Source: Brasenia schreberi
Lineage: Eukaryota > Streptophyta > Magnoliopsida > Nymphaeales > Cabombaceae
Reading direction: 5' to 3'
NCBI GenBank assembly: GCA_036023115.1
Contig: JAYKKT010000073.1
Span: 13,207,001 to 13,271,000 of the forward strand
DNA: 64,000 nucleotides
In this document: positions 34,301 through 46,300 of the stretch, in pieces
How positions within the stretch are numbered: position 1 is the stretch's first letter
Layout: every line of letters begins with the position of its first letter
The notes under the pieces: generated by a model
Told to the model about the DNA's origin: nothing
Databases searched by the model: none
What the model saw: the letters and a program-made list of their open reading frames with translations, nothing else
Translations under genes and position numbers: made by a program

Positions 34301-37300
34301 ATATCTATTACATATAAAACCAACATGTAAGAAAGAAGTAGTTGAGTGACAAATAATGGTAGTTGATTGACAAATAATGGTAAAAAAATATAAGCAGTAC
34401 GAGAGACTTATAATATCACCATACTATTCTCATAAATTAGGTAACAACATAGATGAAATGGATAAAGATTCATGTGGAAATATATCCAGTGCAGGTAGGA
34501 AAAGAGCATAATGCTTGATAAAGTGTCCATGTTACAGAAGTATGACATTTTACTGAAACCGTGGAGTTCATAACAAGCATACAAATATGGAATTCGATAG
34601 TCAGAGACTCGAAGCAACACAAGGAGACAACAGAAGTAGGTACGAACTTGTAAGTGATAATGTGTTGAACAACATAGGTGCACTCAAGAGTCACCCGCTA
34701 TAGCACACTATTAATAACATAGGTGCACTCAAGGGTGACAGTCCAATAAAATGCCTTATAAGGAATCAAAACACTTTCGTATAACTTCTTGTATCTTTGG
34801 CTTTACCTGACCCGCTATAGCGCGCTATTAATAACATTGGTGCACTAAAGGGTGACAGTCCAATAAAATGCCTCATAAGGAATCAAAACACTTTCTATAA
34901 CTTCTCGTATCTTTGGCTGTACCTGACCCGCTATAGAGCGCTATTAATAACATAGGTGCACTCAAGGGTGACAATCCAATAAAATGCCTTATAAGGAATC
35001 GAAACACTTTCCATAACTTCTCGTATCTTTGGCTGTACCTGACCCGCTATAGCGCGCTATTAATAACATGGGTGCACTCAAGGGTGACAGTCCAATAAAA
35101 TGTCTTATAAGGAATTAAAACACTTTCTATAACTTCTTGTATCTTTGGCAGTACCTGACCCGCTATAGCGCGCTATTAATAACATAGGTGCACTCAAGGG
35201 TGACAGTCCAATAAAATGCCTTATAATCAATCAAAACACTTTCGTATAACTTCTCGTATCTTTGGTTTTACCTGGTTTATTCATGCCCACCTACCTAATC
35301 TCGATAAACTTGATCCAAAATCTATAAAGTGTATTTTTCTTGGCTATTCACATTTTCACAAAGGCTATAAATGTTATGATCCATTCCATAGGAAACTGTA
35401 TGTATTTATGGATGTCACCTTATCTGAATCTACTCCCTATTATTTTTCTCAGGGGGAGTCGGTCACCTGTCAAAATAAGTCTCCTCATATACTTCCCCTA
35501 ATTCCTATTTAGATAGAAGATATCGCAGGGGACAAGGGAGAAGACAACTGAACCAAAGGAAATCGTGGTGTATAAAAGTTGGACAATGAAGATTATTTGC
35601 TATCAAGAGGATACCAAACATACTCCAACAACCAAAGATCTTTCTCTTGATTCAAATCTACAATCACCGGTGGAAGAAGACTTAGAAATTTCCATTGCCA
35701 TTTGCAAATCTAAACGTTCCTATGCACGATACCCAATTTTTAATTGTATTTCCTATGCTAATACCTTAAAAAACTATCAAACTTTTCTTCTGAATGTCGA
35801 TAAATACAAGATTCCTACCCATTTTGAAGAAGTGTACATGTATCCTTTTTTGGAGAGCTGCAATAGAAGCATAGTTGAATGCTCTTGCTAAGAATAATAA
35901 CAATCACAAGACTTTCCCCGAACAGAAATATGGTGGGTTGCAAGTGGGCTTTCAGTATCAAATATAAGATACATGACTATTGAAAGGTATAAGTTAAAAC
36001 TTGTTGCCAAGGGTTACAATCAATCGAATGGGATTGATTACAATGAAACCTTCACACGTGCAGGATAACTTACTTCCATAAGAATACTTCTAAGCATGAT
36101 AACTGTAGCATAACTTACTTCCACAAGAATACTTCTAAGCATTTTAACAAATTTGGGATTGGATCTATGACAACTTGATGTGAAAAATGCTTTTCTACAA
36201 GGAGATTTGAATGAAGTATTTATTGAGCTTCCTCCTGGAATGAATATTAAGGCACATGATGGTATTATGCAAACTGAATAAAGCTATCTATGGGCTGAAA
36301 TAATCACCAAGTGTTAAGGCTCAAAAAATTCAGTGAGACAACCTGCTCCTTGGGATATCAAAGAAAAATAAATGACCATACTTTATTTTTTAAGAAAGTT
36401 ACGAAATTATATATTCTTGCGGTTTATATAAATGATATCATTGTAACAGGTAATGATAGTCACAGACACTTCTAAGTGGTGGAGTGTCGACCTTGACACA
36501 GGTGCGACACCGACACCGACACTGTGTCGGTGCGGCATGAAAAAAAAACACAAATTTTTTTTAACTCACGGTTTTGTCGTGTATTGTGTATTTATCCTGG
36601 AGAACCTGATAAAAGAGGGAGTTATCCGTGAAGACGATGAAACAGAAACCTCTTAGTTGACTTGTGACCTTATCTCTCATGATGACCACCCGAGTTACCT
36701 CACTATAGTTTCCAAAATGCTCCTTCAACTTGTCTTTCATCATCTCCCATGAAACTTTGCCGATGAACGGAGAAAAATATCTCATCGCGAACCTTCTTCA
36801 CTTCTTTTGTGTGGAAATTCCACACATCAAAATCTGGTATCGATTTTGAAGTTCGGGTCTTTTTGGATAAATGGGTCCGAATAGTGAAGATTGATTTGCG
36901 TATTACGATGAAATTAGTAGTTGTTTACAGTTTATGTGTTTTGCTTTAATATAAAGTTGTGTACTTGCTATTGTTATATACTTATGTTAATTGATGTCCC
37001 ACTTGTTGTAGCTTGAATATTATATATAATATATAATATTATATACCCTATTCGTGTTGTCGTACCAAATTTTTTTGAAATTTGCCATATCCCGCACCGC
37101 ACCTGCACCGGTGTGACATAGGTTGTAGAGATATCAAAATTGAAAAGGAATCTAGACTTGGGCCAACTTCACTATTTCTTGGGAATCGAGGTGTTATATT
37201 CCTATTAAGGAATGTTCCTAGTTGAGAGAAATATATTATGGATTTACTATAAGAAACAAATATGCTTGATTGTAAAAAGAGTGATACTCCTATGGAAGTG

Positions 37301-40300
37301 AATAAAAAATTATTCATTGGAGATAGTGAAGATTTCAGGGATACTCTCAAATGCCATAAATTCGTTGGTAAGCTTATCTATTTGACTATTACTCTCGAGA
37401 TATTACTTATGTTGTGGGCATTGTGTGTTGATTTTATGTAGCTGAAACCATCGTTTCATTGATAAAATGGAGGATGAATACATCTAGTGAAAAAGAAGTA
37501 GGTCGCGGCCTCTTGCAACCGCCACACTCTTCTCACGGTTTCCTCTTATTCTTTAAACCTAATTACAAAGTGCTTTTATACTACTTATTCTAACTTAAAA
37601 GACTTTACTACCCGTAATTATTAACTAATATAACTTAGCTCCTAATGGATCAGATTCTGATCCGTTGGGATCCAAAACACAAAGGACTAAAACATTATTT
37701 ATAATAGAACGACTTTACACTTAAAAAATAATAACAAATTCAACTTGATCTTCACCACGCCCCCTTAAGTTTAATCTTGAAGACTTGTAATTCTCAACTT
37801 AGTAAGCGCTTTCTTAGGCTATTGACTGAAATTGGTTTGGTGAAGATATCTACTAATTGATCTTCTGAACGTACATAGATCAAATTGAATATGCCTTGGG
37901 AAATCTTCTCTCTTATAAAGTGATAATCTATTTCAATATGTTTTGTTCTTTCATGGAAGACCAAATTCTGAGCTATTTGAAGGGCAGCTCTGCAATTAGT
38001 AAAGAAATTGATTGGAGTATTTCTTTTAAAACCGAGTTCTCCTAGAAGTGATATTATCCATTGACCTTCACACATGCCAAGGGCAATAACACGATATTCT
38101 GCTTCTGCACTCGACCTGGCCACCACAGACTGCTTCTTACTTTTTCAAGATATGATGTTGCCTCCCAAACTCACTACATACCCTGATTTTGATTTTATAT
38201 ATGTTCTTGAGCCTGCCCAATCTGCATCTGAATAGATACTTAGGTTATCGAGGATTTCAAGTACCTAATAATATGAAATAGTGTACTCATATGATGTTTA
38301 GATGGACAATGCATCCACCTACTTACGTATCCAACTGCAAAACTGATGTCAGGTCGAGTAATGGTAACATGTATCAACTTTCTCACCAATCTCTGGTACT
38401 TACCCACATCTTCGTATGGTTCTGTGAGCATCTTATTATCTTCTTTGGGTACCTCCATAGGAATAGAGCATATGGGACAATCATTCATTTTTGTCTCTTT
38501 TAGCAAGTCTAATATGTATTTTCTTTGACTCAAGAATAAAAAATCTTTATGAACAACTTCTATTCCTAAGAAATAATGCAATCTTCCCAAATCTTTCAAA
38601 TCAAATAGTATGTTTAATTTCTTCTTCAGATCGATTATGCCTTTAGTATCGATAATAATATCATCAACATAAACCAATAACACAATAGTGTTTTGATCTC
38701 GTTTTATAAATAATGTATGATCACTGATACACTTGTTAAAGCCCAGATTTATTACACAATCATTGAATTTTTCAAACAAGGCTCTTGGGGATTGTGTGAA
38801 GCCATAAATTGATTTCTTTAACTTATATACTTTGTCCAACTTTTGATGATAAACATACCTAGGTGGTAGATCCATATAAATATTTTCCATAAGATCCCTT
38901 AGAAGAAAAGCATTCTTAACATCCATCTGCCATAATTCCCATCTTTTATTTACTGCCAAACTAAGAATGATTCTAATGGTGTTCATCTTCGCCACTGGAG
39001 CAAATGTCTCTGTGTAATATATCCCGTATGATTGACTTTATCCTTTAGCTACTAGTCTTGCTTTATATCTTTTTTGTATCCCACCTTCTTTTTTCTAGAA
39101 GGTAGATCAGTTAATTTTCAAGTCTTGTTTCGTACCAAGGTGCAATTTCCTCTTTCATTGCTGCTTTCTATTCTGGATACTGTTTTGCTTCTTCAAATGT
39201 TTTTGGAATATGAATAGTGTTTGCATGCATCACAAACAATTGATATTCTATGGGATAATTTGAATATGAGTCCATTTTTTCTAATGATTATTTCGCAACA
39301 TTCTGTTTTCCTTTTCTAATTGCAATAGTGAAATCACCCAATTCATTATTTAAATGCTGAATATTGACGTGATTTGGGTTCGAATTTGATTCTGGTGGAG
39401 GATCATGATCCATGATAGTTGACTGATGTGGGAGGAAAACCTTTCTGTCACCTCTGGTATATACTTGCCATTGCTTCTCTGGAGAGAGTATCATGTCTTT
39501 GCCTTCATTTTCTTGTACTTACTGAATTTCAATCGGTGGAAGAGGTAGTACTGGTAGTGATTCTATATCTGATGTAACATCCATTGTAACATATATTTTT
39601 CGTTTGGTGGAATCATAACACTTGTATCCCTTCTGAGTGGAAGAATATCGTAGAAAGATGTATCTGATTGATCTTGTATCTAGTTTATCCTTTAAGCCTT
39701 GATGAATATGAATAAAACATGTGCATCCAAACACTCTTGGAATAAGATGAAATTGTTTTTGAGAAGGACATAATAAATGAAATGGAGTATTCCCGTTGAT
39801 AATTCTGCTCGGCATACGATTTATAAGAAAAACTGATGTTAATATTGCTTCACCCCAATAGTATTTTGGTACGTTACATCCAATTAAAAGAGTCCTTGCT
39901 ACTTCTAGAATATGCCGATTTTCCCTTTCAGCAACACTATTTTTTTGAGGATAGTAAGCACAAGAGGTCTCGTGTAAAATTTGATGATGTAGAAAATATG
40001 AGTGAAGAGATTGAGACATAAACTCTCCACCATTATCACTGCGAAAAACTCTTATTATATGCTAAAACTGAGTTTGTACAAATTGACAGTATATTCACTT
40101 CATCCTTAGTCTTTATAAGGTAGATTATAGTGAATCTAGTACAATCATTAAAAAATGTGATAAAGTACTTATATCCATTCATAGAAATAGTAGAATATGG
40201 GCCTCAAATATCTCAATGAACAATTTCAAATGGAATGGAAATTTTTTCTTCATTCAAAGGAAAAGAAATACGATGGTGTTTTACTTTCTGGCAAGTTTCA

Positions 40301-43300
40301 CATTTCAAATTATTACAATCACTAAACTCAGGTAATAACATCTTTATTTTAGAAAATGGTAAATGACCTAGTTTCCGGTGCCAATGAGATATATCTTCCT
40401 TCTGTTTCTCTGAAGTAACCGTTGATTGTAATGCTGTTTCTTTATTGTCCTCGCAAAAATAAAGGCCTCTCCTCACACTATCCTAACAAAGTTCCTGAAA
40501 GACAAATTCAGTAGAATCAAAGATTATACGGCATTTGAAATCTTGAGTCATAGCAAAGACAGAGAATAAGTTTACTTATATGTTTGGGACTTCATTTTCC
40601 CACTATTGGAGTATAAGAACTATTTATCAGTCTCATGTTAATTTTTGCCTGTGTAACTCATAGTTATCAAAGAAATCTATTCGACTGAACATGCGATTTT
40701 TAGCCCTTGAATCAATAACCCCATATTCTTGAATAAGAAGAACTTATATTACCCTGAGTCAGAAATGAGAATGGATAGGCAATAGTTGCTTGTGAATCAC
40801 TTTGGGAGGATGCAAATGGCTTTGAATCAGTCAAACGAGCCTTTAGTAACTCAATCTCCTTTTTCATACCGTTGCAATGTTTTCAACCTTTTGTTTTTCA
40901 TTCTGATCACTGTTGAAATAAGCTTTGTTAGATCTATTCTGAAAATAGGTAGGTTTTCCAACTAGTTTCGAGCATGTTTCCTTGGTATGTCGTGGTTTTT
41001 CGCAATGAGAGCAGATGATTTTTTCCTTTTCTTTAGGTGTAGGTCCAGTCTTCCTCTACCTCTGCAATAACCTCCTCTTCCCCGAGCGAAGGGAGGAATA
41101 TAAGTATTTTTTCTTACAAATGTTGAGGTCACAGAATTGATTTTAGTTTCCTTTTTCGACTGTTTTCTGTCTTCTTCTCGACGGAGTGAGTATACTGTAC
41201 TTAAGGAAGGTCTCTGAATTCATAAAATGGAAGATGAATATATAGTGAAAAAGAAGAAGTAGGTCGGCCTCTTACAACCATCACACTCATCTCACGGTTT
41301 CCTCTTATTCTTTAAACCTAATTACAAAGTGCTTTTATACTACTTATTCTAACTTAAAAAACTTTACTACCCCTAATTAGTAACTAATATAACTTAGCTC
41401 CGAATGGATTAGATTATGATCCATTGGGATCCAAAACACAAAGGACTAAAACATTATTTACAATAGAACAACGTTACACTTAAAAAATAATAACGAATTC
41501 AACTTGATCTTCAACATTGTGAGCATATTTATGCATTCACAACCAAGAATCATATGAAAGCTGTGTATCGCATTCTCATATACCTTAAGTCAACACTTCG
41601 AATGAGTTTTCTCTATTCCAAATATTGCAAATTCATTATTGGACTTTATAATGCAGACTAGGTTGGATCGAAAGATGATCTCAAATCTACTAAAGGTGTG
41701 ACAATACTTGGTGATAACCTTATATCTTGGAAGAGTAAAAACAAAGTGTTGTCAGATCTATAACAGAAGCAGAATACAAGTTGTCGCTCAAGTTATGTTT
41801 GAACGAAAGTGGGTATCTTTCTTGATATGTGAGTTGGGATTCTATTCTACACAACCTATACTGTTATACTTTGATAGCAGTGCAACTATTGAAATAGCTT
41901 CCAATCGAGTATATCAAGAAAGAACTAAACATATAGAGATCGATTGTCAATTCGTAAGAGAGAAGATATCCAGGAATTCAAATTGGAGTATGTCAAATAA
42001 GAAAAACAAAAGGTTGATTTCCTTACCAAAGCCATCGCTAACAAACAACTTAAAGATACTTTAAGCCATGATACGGGTGATACACCCAAAAAAATTATTC
42101 AAACTTTTTTTTCTAATTTTTTTTCAATTTTTTTGCAGGTTTCTTGCCTCTCTTCACTTCCCTATGCTTGTAATTTGGGTTTATAATTTTATTTATTGAA
42201 TAAGAATAATTTATAAACAAATAAAAATTGTGAGAATCATTTTCCTTTCTGTTGCCAACTTTTAGGTATATTTCTGCTAGCAGTTTCTAATTTAATGAGA
42301 TCGCAAACAATTAAAAACATTTGGTTGTCTTGGTTCATTAAGTGAGGATTTCACAATTTCACTATTTTAGGGTTCACCTTACGTGACTTCCATTGAGTTA
42401 AACATGATCAACGTGTGTGAGGCTTAACTCAGTCTGTGAAGTGAGAAATGAAGCTCAAGCATTAGTTAAAAAGCTAATTGTAAGAGAAAAAGGGATATCA
42501 TCAAGTAATAATATCACATCACTGAGGTGTCATAGAGTCAACAATCAAAGAAATTGAGCTCATTGTTTTGCTCACATATGAAAATTAGTAAATATGACAA
42601 CTACATATACAAAGATAGCAGTTTGTTAATTTTGATATATTAGATGAGTGGATTATGGAAGATAACGAAGAAAATGCACTCCTAACCGAAGAAGACATTG
42701 CATGAATCAATTTGAAGTGCAACAACATCACGAAGTAGATGAAGATTTTCATTTTAAAGCAGAAGGTGATGAGAAACTTTGAATCTTTATCAAGTAGAAG
42801 ATGAAGATTATTTAGTTAATAATCCTGATACAAATTCAAATATGTAAAATGTAAATGTATTTCATTTTTTGCTTCAAAATATGTAATTTTGGATCCAATT
42901 GTTCAATGTTGAATGTTCAATCTTTGCTAAACTTTGCATTATATGAATTTAAAGCAATTATAAGATTTTTTCAGATTTTTTTCAGATTTTACTAATTTTC
43001 TTGATTTTGAAATAATTTTCATATTATTTTAATATTAAAGTATGATACGATACGATACGCCCGTATCGTGGAGCCCAGCGATACGCGATACGATACGCGT
43101 CCGACAACACTGGATACTTTATCCAATTTGGGTGTTCTCAATATTTTTCACCCAACTTCAGGGGAGTGTTAGAGATTGGAATCAGGTCCTAAAGTGTACT
43201 CATTATGATCTAGATTTATGTTCTTTGTTTAACCAATAGTACTTAATTAATAATAGGGTTAAATTAGTCATTCAAGTTATATTGTGATTATAAATAGAGT

Positions 43301-46300
43301 GATTAGGGTTATGTTTATTTTTAAGCAAGAAAGAAAAGGCATCCTTGTAGGGGTACCGACATTCAGTTGTGGTTAGATTGGATGAAATGTCTTCAATCTG
43401 TTGATTATTGTAAGTTTTTATGTTTTTTTCTTATTGATTGCATTTTTATAACAAAGACAACATCTTATACCTTAGACCAATGTTAGCAATTGCATTTGCT
43501 ATTGCTTGAAAATGAAAGTATTTATTACATTAAATGGAATGCATTCATCATAAAACCATCTTCTCTCTGTATTGTCTGTCTACTCATGTAATTGCTCTGA
43601 AGTAATAGCAACACAAATTCCATGTTGAGCACCATGTGTAGTGCTAGGAGAAAAAATGACTTAACAGAGTAAGCTCTTCTTCTACTCTTTTTTCTACCAC
43701 TTTCACTTTCAACTTCTTCAATGACTCTCTTTCTCCTGGTTGGTGGTCGAGAACGAGAACTACTATTACCAACCTCTGTGTACCATATGGAATACTATCA
43801 AGTTGTCTTCCTTATACATCTTTAAATCATCATTCTGTTGCCTCCTCTCAAGTATGTAGACATTACCATTTAATAGTTTCTAACAATTTTCTAACTTTAC
43901 CCGTGCGAGGAGCAACTTCTTTCCTAGTCCTTGGTAGATGATGTTTCAAATATGAAATTCCACTGCTAATCACCTTCTCACAAAAAATACACGATTTTCA
44001 ATCTCTTTTCCTTAACTACAATATCTCGCTGTCAGATCGGATCATCAAACCCATATTGAAAGTCCCTATATCAGTGCATAAAAGGAGGCCCTATTGAAAC
44101 ATTAAATAGAAGCAAGTCAACTGCCCTATATCAGTGCATACAACTTTTTGAGGTTGTAAGTGGATTATGAGGCCCATGGGAGGTCATGTCTCATCTTGAC
44201 TCAGGCCTTGCATGTCCGGTGTTGACCATTAATTTGAACTGTTGTCATGTTTATCAGTTTACACCACTAAGTTGAGGTAGGCATCACCAAAAGTATAAAC
44301 TGATGAATTCACCAGTTTTCACTTTGAAAATTTGTTTTGAGAATTAAATGAACTCCCTCTTATTTCATGCAGAGTAAATGGACCAACTCTACAGATATAG
44401 TTTGCTGCCTTCAAGGATCAGCTAGTAACCTATACAATGTGAAATCCTTTAGTCTTTCCATCTTCTAGTATCTTTTCGTGGTCTCGTAGAAACCCACTGC
44501 ATTCTCAGACGTGCAACTGAGAATAGTAGAAACCTATTTATTAGTTTACCAATTTGTCTAGGACATGTCTATGTATGTGTAAGGCGAGCCAAGGGGTCTT
44601 CATTGTATCCTACCTAAATTTACCGATACCTTTTGAGAGGTGGTTAAATTAGCCAAAAAGTTAGCACAACCCACACCTTGAAGAAATTTGTGCATAACCA
44701 TTTCTTTGTAGAAGTTCGTGTTTCTTGTCATATCAGCAAGGTTGAGTCTAGAGCTCGATAGTTTAAAGTTGGAGAAGTGAACATCTCCAAAATCCCCTGA
44801 CACCAACATCACCATTGTTAATGATTTGTTTTTATCTCCTTTTTGGTTTCTTCTATCTTTAAAATCTTGAAGCATATCATATTTTGTTTGTTGACACCAT
44901 TGGACTGAACAGCAAATTCAAGTTCTTCTTTGTGAGACCATTCTTCCTATGGTAGACTCTACCATGAAGGGCTGAACATTTTTTTTCTTCCTCCAACTGA
45001 CTTCTAATAATTCGGAAACTGCATTAGAAGGGGCCATGAGGAGCTGGAATAGTTGAAATCAATCAAATTAGCCCGAAAGATCTTCCATCCAATGAAACAA
45101 AGCATACTGAGTGTGGAGAAGAAAAAAAAGCTTTTTAGAGGTTTGCTGCTAAAAATCAAAACATATAAAATATTTAACACTTGTATATCATATAGTGCAC
45201 ACAATATGAACAATGCACCGTCATATTGTATGATGTCCATGACAAGGTTTGATGCTTCCCTCATTTATGACAAATTTGAATGTCGTATTGCAATTGGCTT
45301 GCGATACCTTTCATGCCAATGCCTATCAACCAATACACATGGAACATGATAACAATGATGGAAGCATGCCTTTTTGTTACCGAAAGCAAAGCAGGATTTC
45401 CACTATAGGGAGCTTCAATTTCCTTAGAAGGGATACTTCCTCTCGACAACTTTTTTGAAGCAATAAACATTGCACTTCTTAAGTATGGAAACTTAAAGCT
45501 ACCAATAACTATGCAAACCACATGGTAAAGTGTGATGATTTATAAAGTACTAAGATCCTTAAATCATTGACAGAATAATCACATCATTAATAATAACAAA
45601 TGTAGAAGCCAAATGCCTTAGGAGAGAGCATTCAATCACTGACAATTTTGGCTAGCACTGAGCATCACTATGCTCTGCACTATACAACTTCTGAGTGAGT
45701 GAGTTCCGTGGCTATGTTGGCATGGCGGAAATCCCACAAAAGTGAGAAGAATGTGATGAAAATTGCTTGCCACTGTGAGGTAGTGGGTAGGGGTAGGGTC
45801 AAATAAGCTACTTCAATTATAACGCTTCATCAATGACTTGCAAAGAGCTATCACTACTTTATCAACAACTTCACAATCTCCTGCACCCCAAAGAACATTT
45901 TGATAGGAATGTGGAAAAGCAAAAAGGTGTGTCGAGCACTTGTAATCTCACAATGCTACCTTAATTCACTTACATGCAAGCCATCATAAGTGTAATATGT
46001 TAGATCCTTTTATTTTCTTATGGTACATTGGTACTCAATTTATTGTGGAGTACTTGTACAGTGTAATGACCTAGGACCTAGTATCAACACACATACTAGT
46101 ATCCCTAAGTAAGACTTGGGTACATGTTTCTAAAATTTTTAGCTTTTGGTTATACGTGGGTAAGTGTGTTGGTACCCATACAGATAATTTTTTTAGAATT
46201 GTGTCATGAATGGGTCAGTCATGTTGATTTATACCCAAAACGACACTGATGTCTAGAATCCATAGTAAATCTGACAGCTTAATGCCCATTGTCAGAAGCC

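Larger units (their letters stand above)
37426..41516 (-). mobile_element. Copia-2 LTR retrotransposon, opposite strand, inside Copia-1
   Basis: The flanking 5-mers are identical (TTGTG at 37421-37425 and 41517-41521). The left LTR is 37426-37757 (3' LTR in element sense), next to a 'ttaagggggcgtgg' polypurine tract. The right LTR (about 41222-41516) is cut at its inner end together with the primer site. Coding remnants on the minus strand: zinc knuckle near 40970-41015, GAG-pre-integrase 40476-40213 ('HWHRKLGHLPFSKI'), integrase 40019-39519 ('NSVAERENRHILEVARTLL'), reverse transcriptase 38995-38240 ('WQMDVKNAFL', 'LLVYVDDIII') and RNase H 38126-37794 ('SSAEAEYR', 'KHIEIDYHFIREKI'). The blocks are separated by stops and frameshifts; the LTRs are still close to each other. 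Confidence 0.93.
26149..43453 (+). mobile_element. Copia-1 LTR retrotransposon with nested insertions
   Basis: The 5' LTR is 26149-26371 and the 3' LTR 43167-43453 (TG...CA ends). The flanking 5-mers are AAGAG (26144-26148) and AAGAC (43454-43458), a duplication with one change. The primer site (26372 on, 'tagtatcagagct') matches initiator tRNA-Met with one change. A polypurine run 'aggggag' precedes the 3' LTR. Own coding remnants in order: gag near 29930-30310 ('EIWCTV', 'EILEKIKKCKQ'), zinc knuckle near 33237-33275, GAG-pre-integrase near 33880-34030, integrase C-terminal part at 35249-35460 ('CIFLGYSHFHKGYKCYDP'), RT near 36175-36455 ('[13 protein letters not shown]') and 37120-37200, and RNase H near 41660-41985 ('KHIEIDCQFVREKIS'). 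The integrase core is missing. All frames are broken. Confidence 0.9.

Noticed and set aside
34695..35275. Could the regular array be a CRISPR?
   Set aside because: Units are fully repeated head to tail with no variable spacers, and the context is a plant retrotransposon.
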